A DNA stretch of 39,808 nt from Lachnospiraceae bacterium (lineage in GTDB: Bacteria; Bacillota_A; Clostridia; Lachnospirales; Lachnospiraceae). The position numbers and the translations under genes are program-made. Numbering within the stretch: the first letter of the stretch is position 1; every line of letters starts with the position of its first letter. Where the stretch lies: NCBI GenBank assembly GCA_009774465.1, contig VSNT01000020.1, positions 1 through 39,808 of the forward strand, in the 5' to 3' direction. Of this stretch, positions 17,584-25,791 are shown one piece after another. A model generated the notes under the pieces. The model saw nothing but the letters and a program-made list of their open reading frames with translations. It made no database searches and was not told where the DNA came from.

Positions 17584-19632
17584 TTACCATTTTTTCAATA
17601 TAATTCCTTCAAAAACAACCTCCACATAAGACTGATATGCCCCATCCTGATGGATTGTGACAGTGGCTTTCTGCTTCCTTTTACTGTTGAAACCGTCCTT
17701 TGTATTGCTGTTAGGAAAAATAAAATTCTTCGCACTGGATGTAACCGTAAAACGCATCCTGTGTCCCGGAAGAAACATATTAGATATTTTGGTTGTCCTG
17801 ATCGTTACCTCATACACTTTTCCGGGCTCCATGTACTGGGGTGTCTCAAACCCGTTCCTGTATTTGATATCCATAACTCCATCGGCAAGTTTGACAGACT
17901 TTCCGTTCTCGTCCACATCCGTCATACGCAGCACAAGATCCGTATCCGGGCAGTCGCAGGATACAAATAAATGTGCAACAACATCCCCGGTCACGGTAAC
18001 AGGTTCCTTAAAAGGCTCCGAGGAAAATAAAAGGAAATCCTCTCTTTTTTCTTCCTGCGTGTAATCCTCCGGTACTTCAATCTCATTCTCAGACATATCA
18101 ATGATATGTACAGCCGGATTGTCCGGATCATAGATATAACTGTCTCTTTCCCCTTTCAGATCAATCCGCATTACTTTTCCGTTCTCCGGCGGCCAGGAAT
18201 CTGCGGTCTTCCATTTATTCTCGCCCAAGGTATAATATTCTACTTTAGGTGTCTTCTCAATACCGTTATCTGCCCCTTTCAGGAAATGATCCAGCCACAT
18301 CATACTCTGCAAATCCACATCATAACGCAGGGCGTCCTCCCCCATATAGATTCCGTGCAGATCATATTCCGCATTTCCGCCATGCTTCCACGGGCCAAGA
18401 ATTGTTTTCCAGGTTCCCTCCTGCCAGTCCCTTACCAGATCAAGCGCCTCTGTGGTTCCCATTCCATTATCATCAAACCACCCCGACAGGATCAGCGCTG
18501 GAACAGGTCCGCCCGCATAGCGCTCTTTCCAATTCGTGCACCTCCACATTTCATCCATATCCTTATGCTTAAGCCATTCCGTCAGGAAGGGAATTTCCCT
18601 TCCCAGGGCTTTCCTCGGAATCTCCTCCAGCGGGCGTATATCCAGCACTGCATTCCAGTCTTCCCTTACCATCCTGTCCGGATCGAACTTCTTCTCAGAC
18701 ATGGCAAAGGCCCAGGCAAGCATTCCGGAGGTAAAACATCCCCCTCTTCTTGGCAGATCCACAAAGGCGCTTCCCGCACACACATTGCTCAGCATCGCCT
18801 TCAGATGCGGATTTCCACTGGCTGCTGCTGCCCACTGCACATAGCCGAGATAGGAGCCTCCGGTCATGGACACCTGCCCGTCACTCCAATCCTGCCTCGC
18901 AATCCAGTTTAACGTATCGTCCCCATCTTCCACTTCATAATAATTGGGCTGCCATTTTCCGGTACTCTCCTCACGCCCTCTCGTATCCTGAACAACCAGT
19001 GCATAGCCCCTCTGCACAAAACGATAATAGATTTCCACGCCTTTTTTCTTTCCGTAAGGCGTTCTCACAAGCACGGTTGGAAGCTTTTTCCCGGCGTCTT
19101 CGCCTTCCTTTTCGGGTAAATACACGTCTGCCGCAAGCTTTTCACCATCCCTTGTATCTACAAAAAACGTCCCGATAAAATTTACGTTTGACGTCTCTTC
19201 CGGATACCATTCTTTCCATTTGGAAAGAATGGTTTTTTCCTCACAGCCTTCCCGCACAAGCACAGCCGTATAGTCTCTTGCACTCATCAACAGCGCATAG
19301 ATTTTACCGTCCTCATAGAATAAATCCTTTGCCGCCTTGCAGTTTCTCTGAATATAGGCTTCTGTCCTGCGCCTTGTAAATTCCTCGCCTGAGGCAGTCA
19401 CTTCATGCTCTGCCCCCTTTTCTATCATCTTTTCATATTCTTTTTTATGACAGAAAAATTCCCCCAGGCTTCTTTTACAAAGCTGCGCAAAATATTCGTC
19501 CGCTTCCTCGCCCATCGGCTCCTTGGGAAGCCAGCGCCCTGACATGACATCCCGCCTGGAAACGGAAACTTCCTGTTCTTCTTCATAAAATCTCCCATAT
19601 AAAATACCGGATAAGTAAAAATTCCACTGCAT
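17584..19632 (-). CDS. CocE/NonD-type (S15) alpha/beta hydrolase
   Basis: A 682-residue cytoplasmic hydrolase of the X-Pro dipeptidyl-peptidase S15 / CocE group, which cleave peptides, esters or acylated compounds. After an unusual N-terminal region of about 145 residues, the alpha/beta-hydrolase core starts at NFIGTFFVDTRDGEKLAADVYLP. The nucleophile is in GGSYLG, the acid in GWFDDNG and the histidine in GPWKHGG. A C-terminal beta-sandwich (PepX_C-like, ending in the fragment MFLPGHRMRFTVTSS) follows. The ATG at 19632 (GGAGG eight bases before) is chosen because the promoter would start transcription near 19685, too close to use the ATG at 19677, though that one also has GGAGG six bases upstream. 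No signal peptide. Located after GH32, but with its own promoter. Confidence 0.88.
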   Translation of the reverse strand: MQWNFYLSGILYGRFYEEEQEVSVSRRDVMSGRWLPKEPMGEEADEYFAQLCKRSLGEFFCHKKEYEKMIEKGAEHEVTASGEEFTRRRTEAYIQRNCKAAKDLFYEDGKIYALLMSARDYTAVLVREGCEEKTILSKWKEWYPEETSNVNFIGTFFVDTRDGEKLAADVYLPEKEGEDAGKKLPTVLVRTPYGKKKGVEIYYRFVQRGYALVVQDTRGREESTGKWQPNYYEVEDGDDTLNWIARQDWSDGQVSMTGGSYLGYVQWAAAASGNPHLKAMLSNVCAGSAFVDLPRRGGCFTSGMLAWAFAMSEKKFDPDRMVREDWNAVLDIRPLEEIPRKALGREIPFLTEWLKHKDMDEMWRCTNWKERYAGGPVPALILSGWFDDNGMGTTEALDLVRDWQEGTWKTILGPWKHGGNAEYDLHGIYMGEDALRYDVDLQSMMWLDHFLKGADNGIEKTPKVEYYTLGENKWKTADSWPPENGKVMRIDLKGERDSYIYDPDNPAVHIIDMSENEIEVPEDYTQEEKREDFLLFSSEPFKEPVTVTGDVVAHLFVSCDCPDTDLVLRMTDVDENGKSVKLADGVMDIKYRNGFETPQYMEPGKVYEVTIRTTKISNMFLPGHRMRFTVTSSAKNFIFPNSNTKDGFNSKRKQKATVTIHQDGAYQSYVEVVFEGIILKKW

Positions 19633-19691
19633 GTTCTCTTCCTCCCTGCAATGCATATCTCCCTTTGACAAGTACATGCCAAACCTCCGAC

Positions 19692-19720
19692 ATTATATCA
19701 TCTTCTCACAGCCTACGCAA
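19692..19720 (-). promoter_or_regulatory. Promoter of the S15 hydrolase gene
   Basis: TTGCGT (19720-19715), 17 bases, then TATAAT (19697-19692) on the minus strand, with TG one base before the -10 box (extended -10). It lies in the gap after the GH32 gene, so the hydrolase can be expressed apart from the sucrose operon. Confidence 0.6.
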
Positions 19721-19736
19721 CAAATGTGCAGACCTG

Positions 19737-21182
19737 TCAGTCTTTCCACTGTACCATAATACCATCCAAATCATACCATTCCACATCCGCATCCGCATTC
19801 GTATCTTCAAACCACACATCCTGTACCAGACTTTCACTGTAGACCCGCGTGGACATCGTCACTTCCCCGCCATTGACAAATATTTCTATGGACGAGGTAT
19901 CCGAAAACACGGCGAGGCTTTTGAGACTTTCCAGCAAGGTCGTTCTCCTCTTTCTTTTGCAGCCGCTTTTCCCCAGGCAGAGGATAAGCGTCCCGCTCTT
20001 ATAAACCAGCTTTACGTCCTCCCGTAGCCAGAGCGACATAGCCTCTGCCTGTCCACAGAACTTAAGGCGCAGTTCAAAACAACAATCTTTTGTCTTCTGG
20101 CGTCCAAATGCCCTCAGTGTAGTATGCCTCTGATTTTTTCGAAGCTGTGCCATTTCCTCCAAAGGGTTTTGCAACAGCTTTCCAGCCCTGACAGTAAGGA
20201 CTCTTGGCATAGCCAGCGCATGAATCCAGCCCTGGTCTGCTGTCACCTTATTATCATAATCCGCATCCGGCATTCCCATCCACGCCAGCAAAATCCTTCT
20301 ACCACGCTCATCCTCAAAGGTCTGCGCCGCATAAAAATCAAACCCTTTATCCAGTTCCTGAAATTCACCCAGTTCAAATCTCCCCTTCCGTACATCCTGC
20401 TCCGCTGTAAAATAGCCGCATTGGTATATATTCTGATAGCAATGTTCCTTTTCAGGCATTCCCTGAGGGCAGACCAACAAAAAGGGGTGCCCTGCAACTG
20501 TAAACAAATCCGGACATTCCCACATATATCCAAAATCCTTCTGTGCATCCATCCGTTGAACATAAGTCCAATGCTCCAGGTCTTTCGAACGAAACAGCAG
20601 TGCACATCCCTTATCTTCGTTATCTCTCGCCCCCAGCAACATATAATAACTGTCCCCTTGGGCAAAGACCTTTGGATCTCGTACATGCCTTGTCATATCC
20701 TGCGGATAATCACTGTGGCTTAAGACAAGTTCTTTTTCTCCTGCACTCATCCCATCGGCGCTTATTACATGAATTGTATTCTGCTCACGCCCCTCCATGA
20801 TATAATCATAATTCCCGTCAGTCAGCTTCACATTTCCTGTATAAAAATAATGCACCTGATCATCCTTTACAAACGCAGAACCGCTATAAACCCCGTCCCG
20901 ATCCCATACGCAGTCCGGGAAGAGAAAAGGTTCCTCTTCCCGGAAATGCACCCAGTCTCTGGTAGTATAATGCCCCCATATCTTCGTTCCCCAGCCGGCC
21001 AAAAACGGCGTATACTGAAAATATATATGATACACCCCTTGAAACTGGCACAATCCGTTTGGGTCATTTATCCACCCGGCAGGAGGCATCAAATGATACC
21101 TGAGGCGGTTGTCGTCTGCCCTTGCCTGCATTCGCATATCCTTGTATTTCGGATAATTTTTGTCATACCATTCTCTGTCCAT
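19737..21182 (-). CDS. GH32 beta-fructosidase / sucrose-6-phosphate hydrolase
   Basis: A 481-residue glycoside hydrolase family 32 enzyme. The nucleophile motif is WINDPNG (near residue 38), the transition-state stabiliser is VRDPKVF, and the acid/base glutamate is in MWECPDLF; all three are intact. No signal peptide is present, so it is cytoplasmic. Since it follows a PTS permease by 19 bases, the likely substrate is a phosphorylated sugar such as sucrose-6-phosphate, split into glucose-6-phosphate and fructose. The C-terminal ~130 residues are the usual GH32 beta-sandwich. The ATG at 21182 is preferred although its ribosome site (AAAAGGGA) is weak; the frame extends to 21227 inside the PTS gene. 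Confidence 0.93.
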   Translation of the reverse strand: MDREWYDKNYPKYKDMRMQARADDNRLRYHLMPPAGWINDPNGLCQFQGVYHIYFQYTPFLAGWGTKIWGHYTTRDWVHFREEEPFLFPDCVWDRDGVYSGSAFVKDDQVHYFYTGNVKLTDGNYDYIMEGREQNTIHVISADGMSAGEKELVLSHSDYPQDMTRHVRDPKVFAQGDSYYMLLGARDNEDKGCALLFRSKDLEHWTYVQRMDAQKDFGYMWECPDLFTVAGHPFLLVCPQGMPEKEHCYQNIYQCGYFTAEQDVRKGRFELGEFQELDKGFDFYAAQTFEDERGRRILLAWMGMPDADYDNKVTADQGWIHALAMPRVLTVRAGKLLQNPLEEMAQLRKNQRHTTLRAFGRQKTKDCCFELRLKFCGQAEAMSLWLREDVKLVYKSGTLILCLGKSGCKRKRRTTLLESLKSLAVFSDTSSIEIFVNGGEVTMSTRVYSESLVQDVWFEDTNADADVEWYDLDGIMVQWKD

Positions 21183-21201
21183 TTTATATCCGTTCCCTTT
21201 T

Positions 21202-23013
21202 CTATAATAGTACAGCCACAACCGCATGGTCTGCCATACCGTCCAAATCTACAATCTTTAAGCTTCGCCCTTCCGCCACCTCTGAAATAATCATCAATAG
21301 CTCCGTGGAATATCCTTCTTTTTCTATCAACTGCTTATCAAAACGCAGCAAAAGTTCACCCGCTGCCACCCTCTGCCCTTCCTTTACCAGTACAGTAAAG
21401 CCTTTTCCTCTCAGATTCACCGTATCTACTCCACAATGAAGCAATACTGCGGAACCGTCCTCCAACTCCAACCCCAAAGCATGACCCCCGGGATAAATAA
21501 AAGCCACCGGGCGCACTCTTCCATTGGCAGGAGCCATTAGTTCAATCGTTCCCGTAAACTGCTGCTGCGCATCCGGCTGTATTTCCGGCTGAAGTTCTTC
21601 TGCAGGCTCTTCCTTTTTCCCCATAATCTTGCCCAGAAACGCTGCACAAATAAAGCCGCCGGCCAGCGCAAGTATATGAGCAATCACATAATTTACATAC
21701 CCGTTATTCTCCGGATTCACAATTGCAATCCCAGGAAGAGCCGTTGTGCCAAACCCTAAAGACGTTAAATTTGCAAAATATACATATATGCCGCCCACAG
21801 CGCCACCAATACATCCGCCTGCCAGCGGATAGCGGTATCTTAAGTTCACACCAAAAATTGCCGGCTCGCTGATCCCAAACAGCGTAGAGCAGAAGCTTGG
21901 GATACAAAGTTCCCTTGCCTTTACATTTTTCCAGTTCAGTGCCAGATATGCAAGCACAGCGCCCCCCTGCCCCATCAGCGCAACCGACATCAAAGGGTTG
22001 ATAAAATTAAGTCCCGTAGTCGCAATCAGCTGCGCTTCTACTGCGCCGATAATATGGTGCAGACCGGTAATCACAATGATCTGCTGAAGCCCTCCGAACA
22101 ACGCATAGCCAAATACACCTAAATGTTCCGTAGCCCATACCAGTCCTCCTGTAATACCGTTTGAAAGAATCCTGCCCATCGGTCCCACGCAAGTAAACAG
22201 CAGCACCGTAGAAAGAAAAACTGTCAGCATCGGTGCCAGCAGAAGTTTTATGGCGTCCGGAACTTTTTTATTAAAAAACAAATCCAGCTTTGCCACGACA
22301 AATCCCATCATCAAAGCAATAATGATCCCGCCCTGGAATCCCACCAAAGCTACATTCAGCCCAAACAAATGAAGTACCTCCGGTTCTACCGTACCAGCGC
22401 CTACTGAGTACGCATTTGCCAGGGAACTATCCAGCATAATAGCGCCCATTACCATGCCAAGCACTGGATTTCCTCCAAACCGTTTGACAGCGGAATAACA
22501 CACTGCTATAGGCAGAATCGCAAAAATTCCGGTGGATGCCAGACTTGTCAGCTTGTTTAGGGCATACAAAGTTTCATTGTTTTTAACAATTTCCAGATTT
22601 CCCAACACTCCTGTAAGTCCCATGAGAAGGGCTGCTGCCAAAATTGCCGGCATAATTCCAATAAACACATCCGACAATGCCTTGACCACTGCCTGAACCG
22701 GATTCTGCTTCTTCGCACTCTGCTCTTTTAAATCACCCAAAGACATATTCTGCGTATGTGTGTATTCTGCAAATACTTCATATACATCATTTACAAGCCC
22801 TGCTCCGAAAATCAACTGAAGTTGATTTCCTGCGATAAAAGCTCCCTTAACTTTGCTGACATCTTCCAGCTTTTTCAAGTCCGCCTTGCTGTCATCCTGC
22901 AATACAATACGTAAGCGGGTAGCACAATGCGCCGTCCCCTGAATATTGTCCATGCCACCTACCAGCTTTGTGATTTCCTTTGAAATCTCAAGGTATTCCT
23001 CTCTTTTACTCAT
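21202..23013 (-). CDS. PTS sucrose/beta-glucoside-type transporter, IIBCA fusion with short IIA
   Basis: A 603-residue sugar permease of the glucose-sucrose-glucoside PTS family. The IIB domain is at the N-terminus with its phospho-cysteine in TAHCATRLRI. The IIC membrane domain spans about residues 100-455, and a IIA domain at the C-terminus has the histidines in PGGHALGLE and LLHCGVDTV. The IIA part appears to begin only at TIELMAPANG, so about 40 residues normally present at its N-terminus are missing, although both histidines remain. AAGGAGG lies about six bases before the ATG at 23013. It is the first gene of the sucrose operon, under LacI-type operators. Confidence 0.92.
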   Translation of the reverse strand: MSKREEYLEISKEITKLVGGMDNIQGTAHCATRLRIVLQDDSKADLKKLEDVSKVKGAFIAGNQLQLIFGAGLVNDVYEVFAEYTHTQNMSLGDLKEQSAKKQNPVQAVVKALSDVFIGIMPAILAAALLMGLTGVLGNLEIVKNNETLYALNKLTSLASTGIFAILPIAVCYSAVKRFGGNPVLGMVMGAIMLDSSLANAYSVGAGTVEPEVLHLFGLNVALVGFQGGIIIALMMGFVVAKLDLFFNKKVPDAIKLLLAPMLTVFLSTVLLFTCVGPMGRILSNGITGGLVWATEHLGVFGYALFGGLQQIIVITGLHHIIGAVEAQLIATTGLNFINPLMSVALMGQGGAVLAYLALNWKNVKARELCIPSFCSTLFGISEPAIFGVNLRYRYPLAGGCIGGAVGGIYVYFANLTSLGFGTTALPGIAIVNPENNGYVNYVIAHILALAGGFICAAFLGKIMGKKEEPAEELQPEIQPDAQQQFTGTIELMAPANGRVRPVAFIYPGGHALGLELEDGSAVLLHCGVDTVNLRGKGFTVLVKEGQRVAAGELLLRFDKQLIEKEGYSTELLMIISEVAEGRSLKIVDLDGMADHAVVAVLL

Positions 23014-23034
23014 CTTTTTCCTCCTTCTCATTTT

Positions 23035-23046
23035 GGAACCGGTTCC
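23035..23046. promoter_or_regulatory. LacI-type operator O1, PTS promoter
   Basis: Perfect 12-bp palindrome GGAACCGGTTCC just after the predicted transcription start and before the PTS ribosome site. The central CG palindrome is typical of LacI/GalR-family operators. Confidence 0.85.
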
Positions 23047-23057
23047 TTTATAAAAAT

Positions 23058-23085
23058 ATTATATAATTAATAAAATTTTCGTCAA
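23058..23085 (-). promoter_or_regulatory. Promoter of the PTS-GH32 operon
   Basis: TTGACG (23085-23080), 16 bases, TATAAT (23063-23058) on the minus strand. Transcription would start near 23050. It is bracketed by two copies of the same operator. Confidence 0.8.
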
Positions 23086-23113
23086 TATCTTTTAGTAAAA
23101 TAATTTAATTTTA

Positions 23114-23124
23114 GAACCGGTTCC
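23114..23124. promoter_or_regulatory. LacI-type operator O2, upstream copy
   Basis: GAACCGGTTCC, a second copy of the operator 78 bp (centre to centre) from O1 and about 30 bases upstream of the -35 box. The pair could allow repressor looping across the promoter. Confidence 0.8.
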
Positions 23125-23191
23125 AAAATTAGGGTATTAATTTTATGCAATATTCACAATTTTTTCAGCAGCAGGGGCTCCCCAAATTCCC

Positions 23192-24184
23192 TTATGTTCT
23201 GTCTGCTACGCTTTCCCGTTCTATCAAGGCATACGAATTGACCAGTAACTTGCTTACCGGTTTTTTTTGCACCATCTGCAGCATCATTTCTGCACTGATT
23301 TCCCCCCAGTTCTCCAAATCCAGACGAACCGTGGTAAGGGGCGGTCTAAGAAGTTCGCTGGTTTCATAATCGCCAAAGCCAGTGACCGAAACCTCGTCCG
23401 GAATCCGTATCCCTTTTTGGTACAGTACCTTATACACACCTCCTGCAATCCGATCCGTAGCACATACCACCGTATCCGGCCATATCCGGCGGTCAAACAA
23501 TTCCCTTGCTGCCTTCACTGCATCCTGGTAAAAGAAGCCTGCCTCTATAACCTCCATATTTTGGACCCCAAATTCCTTAAGTCCGTCAATCACTCCGTGC
23601 TTCCGTTCTTTTCCTACTGCCGGATCCTGTTCACTGACCCAGATGCCCGCCACCCGGGACGCTCCCTTTTTTCCAAGATAACGCCCAATCTCTAATCCTG
23701 CATGATAATCATCATTAATCACGGAATTTCCCTTCCTGTATCTCTGCCCTAAAAACAGAATCGGTATGTCTGCTTTTTCCACGGTTGCTTCGTGTTTTTC
23801 TGTAACGCTGGATGCCAAAACCATAATTCCGTCCGCATTGATATTCTTTAGCCGTTCAATGCTTCTGATTTCCTCATCCAAGTCATTTCCCGTATGCATA
23901 ATCAAGGGCGTATAATCATGCTTTTTTAAGTATGCGACAATTGCCTCAACCAGCCCTGGTGTCGTAACAGAATCAAAGCCCGGAACAATCAGACCTATGA
24001 TCCGACTGCTTTTTGCACTGAGCCTGGCAAATACATTCGGTTCATAATGATATGCGTCTATGACTTTCTTTATCTTCCGCCCGGTTTCCTCCCGGACACT
24101 TCCCCCATTCAAATAACGGGAAACTGTACTTTTTGCGACACCGGATAACTCCGCAATGTCGTAAATTGTTAATTTTTTTTCCAT
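23192..24184 (-). CDS. LacI-family repressor of the sucrose locus
   Basis: A 330-residue LacI/GalR-type regulator. The N-terminal helix-turn-helix reads IYDIAELSGVAKSTVSRYLNGG and is followed by the hinge helix (NVFARLSAKSSRIIGLIVPG). Then comes the periplasmic-binding-like sugar sensor ending in LLRPPLTTVRLDLENWGEISAEM-type sequence. The neighbouring operators have the palindromic CCGG centre expected for this family, so it very probably represses the PTS-GH32 operon and is released by a sugar or sugar phosphate. A GGGGAAG site lies upstream of the ATG. It has its own promoter and a ~95-base leader. Confidence 0.93.
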   Translation of the reverse strand: MEKKLTIYDIAELSGVAKSTVSRYLNGGSVREETGRKIKKVIDAYHYEPNVFARLSAKSSRIIGLIVPGFDSVTTPGLVEAIVAYLKKHDYTPLIMHTGNDLDEEIRSIERLKNINADGIMVLASSVTEKHEATVEKADIPILFLGQRYRKGNSVINDDYHAGLEIGRYLGKKGASRVAGIWVSEQDPAVGKERKHGVIDGLKEFGVQNMEVIEAGFFYQDAVKAARELFDRRIWPDTVVCATDRIAGGVYKVLYQKGIRIPDEVSVTGFGDYETSELLRPPLTTVRLDLENWGEISAEMMLQMVQKKPVSKLLVNSYALIERESVADRT

Positions 24185-24212
24185 TGATTGTGCTTCCCCA
24201 TTCTTCGGACAG

Positions 24213-24253
24213 CAAAAATCGGAGAAAAAATCTTTCCTTTTATCCCTCCGATT
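24213..24253 (-). repeat. Hairpin in the LacI gene leader
   Basis: On the minus strand AATCGGAG pairs with CTCCGATT, which runs into TTTTG, across a ~20-base loop. This is attenuator-like in shape but the loop is long. It lies between the predicted promoter and the LacI start codon. Confidence 0.35.
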
Positions 24254-24287
24254 GCTTCCGCCATATCCATACTATTGAATGCTTTAT

Positions 24288-24316
24288 ATTTTACTGTAAA
24301 TCACCGCCAAGGTCAA
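24288..24316 (-). promoter_or_regulatory. Promoter of the LacI-family repressor gene
   Basis: TTGACC (24316-24311), 17 bases, TAAAAT (24293-24288) on the minus strand; start near 24281. No copy of the GGAACCGGTTCC operator is seen here, so no sign of autorepression. Confidence 0.6.
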
Positions 24317-24382
24317 CCGCCAAATTTTCATGCCATATAGCCAATTGATGATAAATGAGTTTCAAGTGACTTTCAGTCGCCC

Positions 24383-25058
24383 CAACCCGTAAAACGGGCA
24401 ATGTCGTCAACTTAAAATATATCAAAAAGATGTCCGAAAACACTTGACAAATCAGTCAAAAATTGTTGCCTCGCTTTGATTACATGTTTAATGCGAGGTA
24501 CTTTTTATGAATACAAAACTTTTGATATCCATTTTGCAATTTTCCAACAGTCTTATCACATCAGAGGATTTCCTGATAAGGCACCGCAACGGCAATGCTT
24601 TTACACGTTCAGGAAAATTCTCTTTTTCTAACCTGATCTATTTTGTACTCCAGGCTGTTTATAAATCTATCCCCATAAACTATTCCCGGTTTTTAGACAG
24701 TTTCTCATCTGGGATACCCTTCTGAGGACATGTTCCGTTACCTGAACTCCAAAGGCATCCTGTTCCTTATGCGCCTGCCAAAGACCTTCCGAAAAGCCAT
24801 ATCAGAACAGGAAGATGATCTGTTCACATACCCCGCTTCCCGCAACAAGACCTTTTACGTTCATCCGCATCCATATGCAGCGAGATGCTATGCCGGATAG
24901 TGGAGGAATCATGACCGGAGAGATATTGGACTGTTTAAAATCGACAGTCCTACTTGGGATGCAGTTAATTATAAAAATGAACTTAATCACCAGTTGCCAC
25001 ACTGCTTTTTTGAAGAAAATATGCTTAAGTTGACGACATTGCCCGCATAGCGGGTGGT
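24383..25058 (+). mobile_element. Internally deleted IS4-type insertion sequence
   Basis: A 21-bp perfect inverted repeat (core GGGCAATGTCGTCAACTTAA) bounds the element at 24395-24415 and 25025-25045. Each end is extended by a small CCCG/CGGG hairpin. Between them are fragments of one transposase with internal and C-terminal parts missing. At about 680 bp it is half or less of a typical IS4-family element, so it is immobile by itself. I could not see a convincing target-site duplication. It separates the sucrose locus from the defence-like island. Confidence 0.75.
24507..24897 (+). pseudogene. Remnant of an IS4-family transposase
   Basis: The first 65-70 codons from the ATG at 24507 read like the N-terminus of IS4-family transposases (ISEDFLIRHRNGNAFTRSGKF is close to the usual phrase; key residues F, R, T, K, F). 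At about 24,711 the frame changes and an inner segment follows (GYPSEDMFRYLNSKGILFLM, normally found after the second catalytic Asp), ending at a TAG near 24,897. About 200 codons between the two parts and the C-terminus with the catalytic Glu are gone. The GCGAGG ribosome site before the ATG is retained. Confidence 0.75.
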
Positions 25059-25063
25059 TTAAC

Positions 25064-25111
25064 GTTGAGTACATTTCCGTTTCTCTGCCCCGAAACTCCA
25101 ATGCACTCAAC
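25064..25111. repeat. 48-base symmetric hairpin beside the IS remnant
   Basis: GTTGAGT, then CATT, then GTTTC pair in order with GAAAC, AATG and ACTCAAC, leaving small symmetric internal loops and an eight-base apex (TCTGCCCC). It adjoins the right end of the IS remnant. It could be an RNA structure, part of an older element end, or a recombination site. Confidence 0.5.
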
Positions 25112-25135
25112 AGGGTCTATCCGACCCATAAATTA

Positions 25136-25176
25136 AAATGCGGGGCTTACGCCTGATCACAGCGTTCCCCGCATTT
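25136..25176 (-). terminator. Terminator of the TPR-TIR operon
   Basis: On the minus strand AAATGCGGGG pairs with CCCCGCATTT, with an inner ACGC/GCGT stem, and is followed by TAATTT. It lies 57 bases after the TIR gene stop and marks the end of the island's transcription. Confidence 0.75.
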
Positions 25177-25233
25177 ATACTGTCAAAGATGAGATCATAT
25201 CATGTTCCTGAGGTTCGTATATCCATTGTTATA

Positions 25234-25791
25234 CTATGGTTGTCCTCCTATGGCAGCTTTTATCGCCTTCCGAATTTTTTCTCCCGCTTCTTCTATCCCC
25301 TTATCAATGTGAATATAAAGAATGCCGCTCAAATCGGAGGGAATATCCACATTCCCCTTTACCAGGACGATCACCCGCCCACTTTTTCTTCCAAGCTTTC
25401 CAATAAAATAGCCCAACTCAAAAATAACATTCTGGCGTGCCCGCATGCTGGCATCATTCATAAAATCGTCAGGCGTCAGTAAAGCAAATACAAGCCCTGC
25501 ATGTTCCGTCTCCTCTTCAAAGCTTTCAATGATCGTTCTTCCACTGCTGGCAATTTCAGACAAAATAATCGGTTCGGGATACCCCAAGATGTTCTGTAAA
25601 TAATCCTTTAGCTTGTACCTTAGCACTTCATCATGTCCATGCACAATAAAAATTTTTTTATTGTCTAATAAAGGTTTTTTCGCTTCAATCAAATCAGTCT
25701 TTTGCGATTTTTCATATTTGTCCAAATTGACTTGTATGTGCGTCCCAATTGCATTTATTCCGCTTTTGCTACTTTGCTCAATCTTAATCAA
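25234..25791 (-). CDS. TIR-domain effector (CAP12/Pycsar-type TIR) with N-terminal motif
   Basis: A 185-residue protein. Residues ~46-180 form a TIR-like domain of the predicted nucleotide-binding type found in CAP12/PycTIR effectors: KIFIVHGHD opens the fold, and the expected catalytic glutamate is E125 in RQNVIFELGYF. Such TIR domains typically cleave NAD+, causing growth arrest or death during phage attack. Residues 2-22 form a separate short segment (IEQSSKSGINAIG at its core) nearly repeating the tail of the upstream TPR-like protein; residues 23-45 are a charged linker. The start is a TTG overlapping the upstream TGA (TTGA), with GGAG 11 bases upstream. The presence of the shared motif supports this start. 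NAD+ cleavage is inferred from family. Confidence 0.85.
   Translation of the reverse strand: MIKIEQSSKSGINAIGTHIQVNLDKYEKSQKTDLIEAKKPLLDNKKIFIVHGHDEVLRYKLKDYLQNILGYPEPIILSEIASSGRTIIESFEEETEHAGLVFALLTPDDFMNDASMRARQNVIFELGYFIGKLGRKSGRVIVLVKGNVDIPSDLSGILYIHIDKGIEEAGEKIRKAIKAAIGGQP

Noticed and set aside
18106..18912. 268-codon plus-strand frame opposite the S15 hydrolase
   Set aside because: Antisense of a strong coding region; no ribosome site and no recognisable domain.
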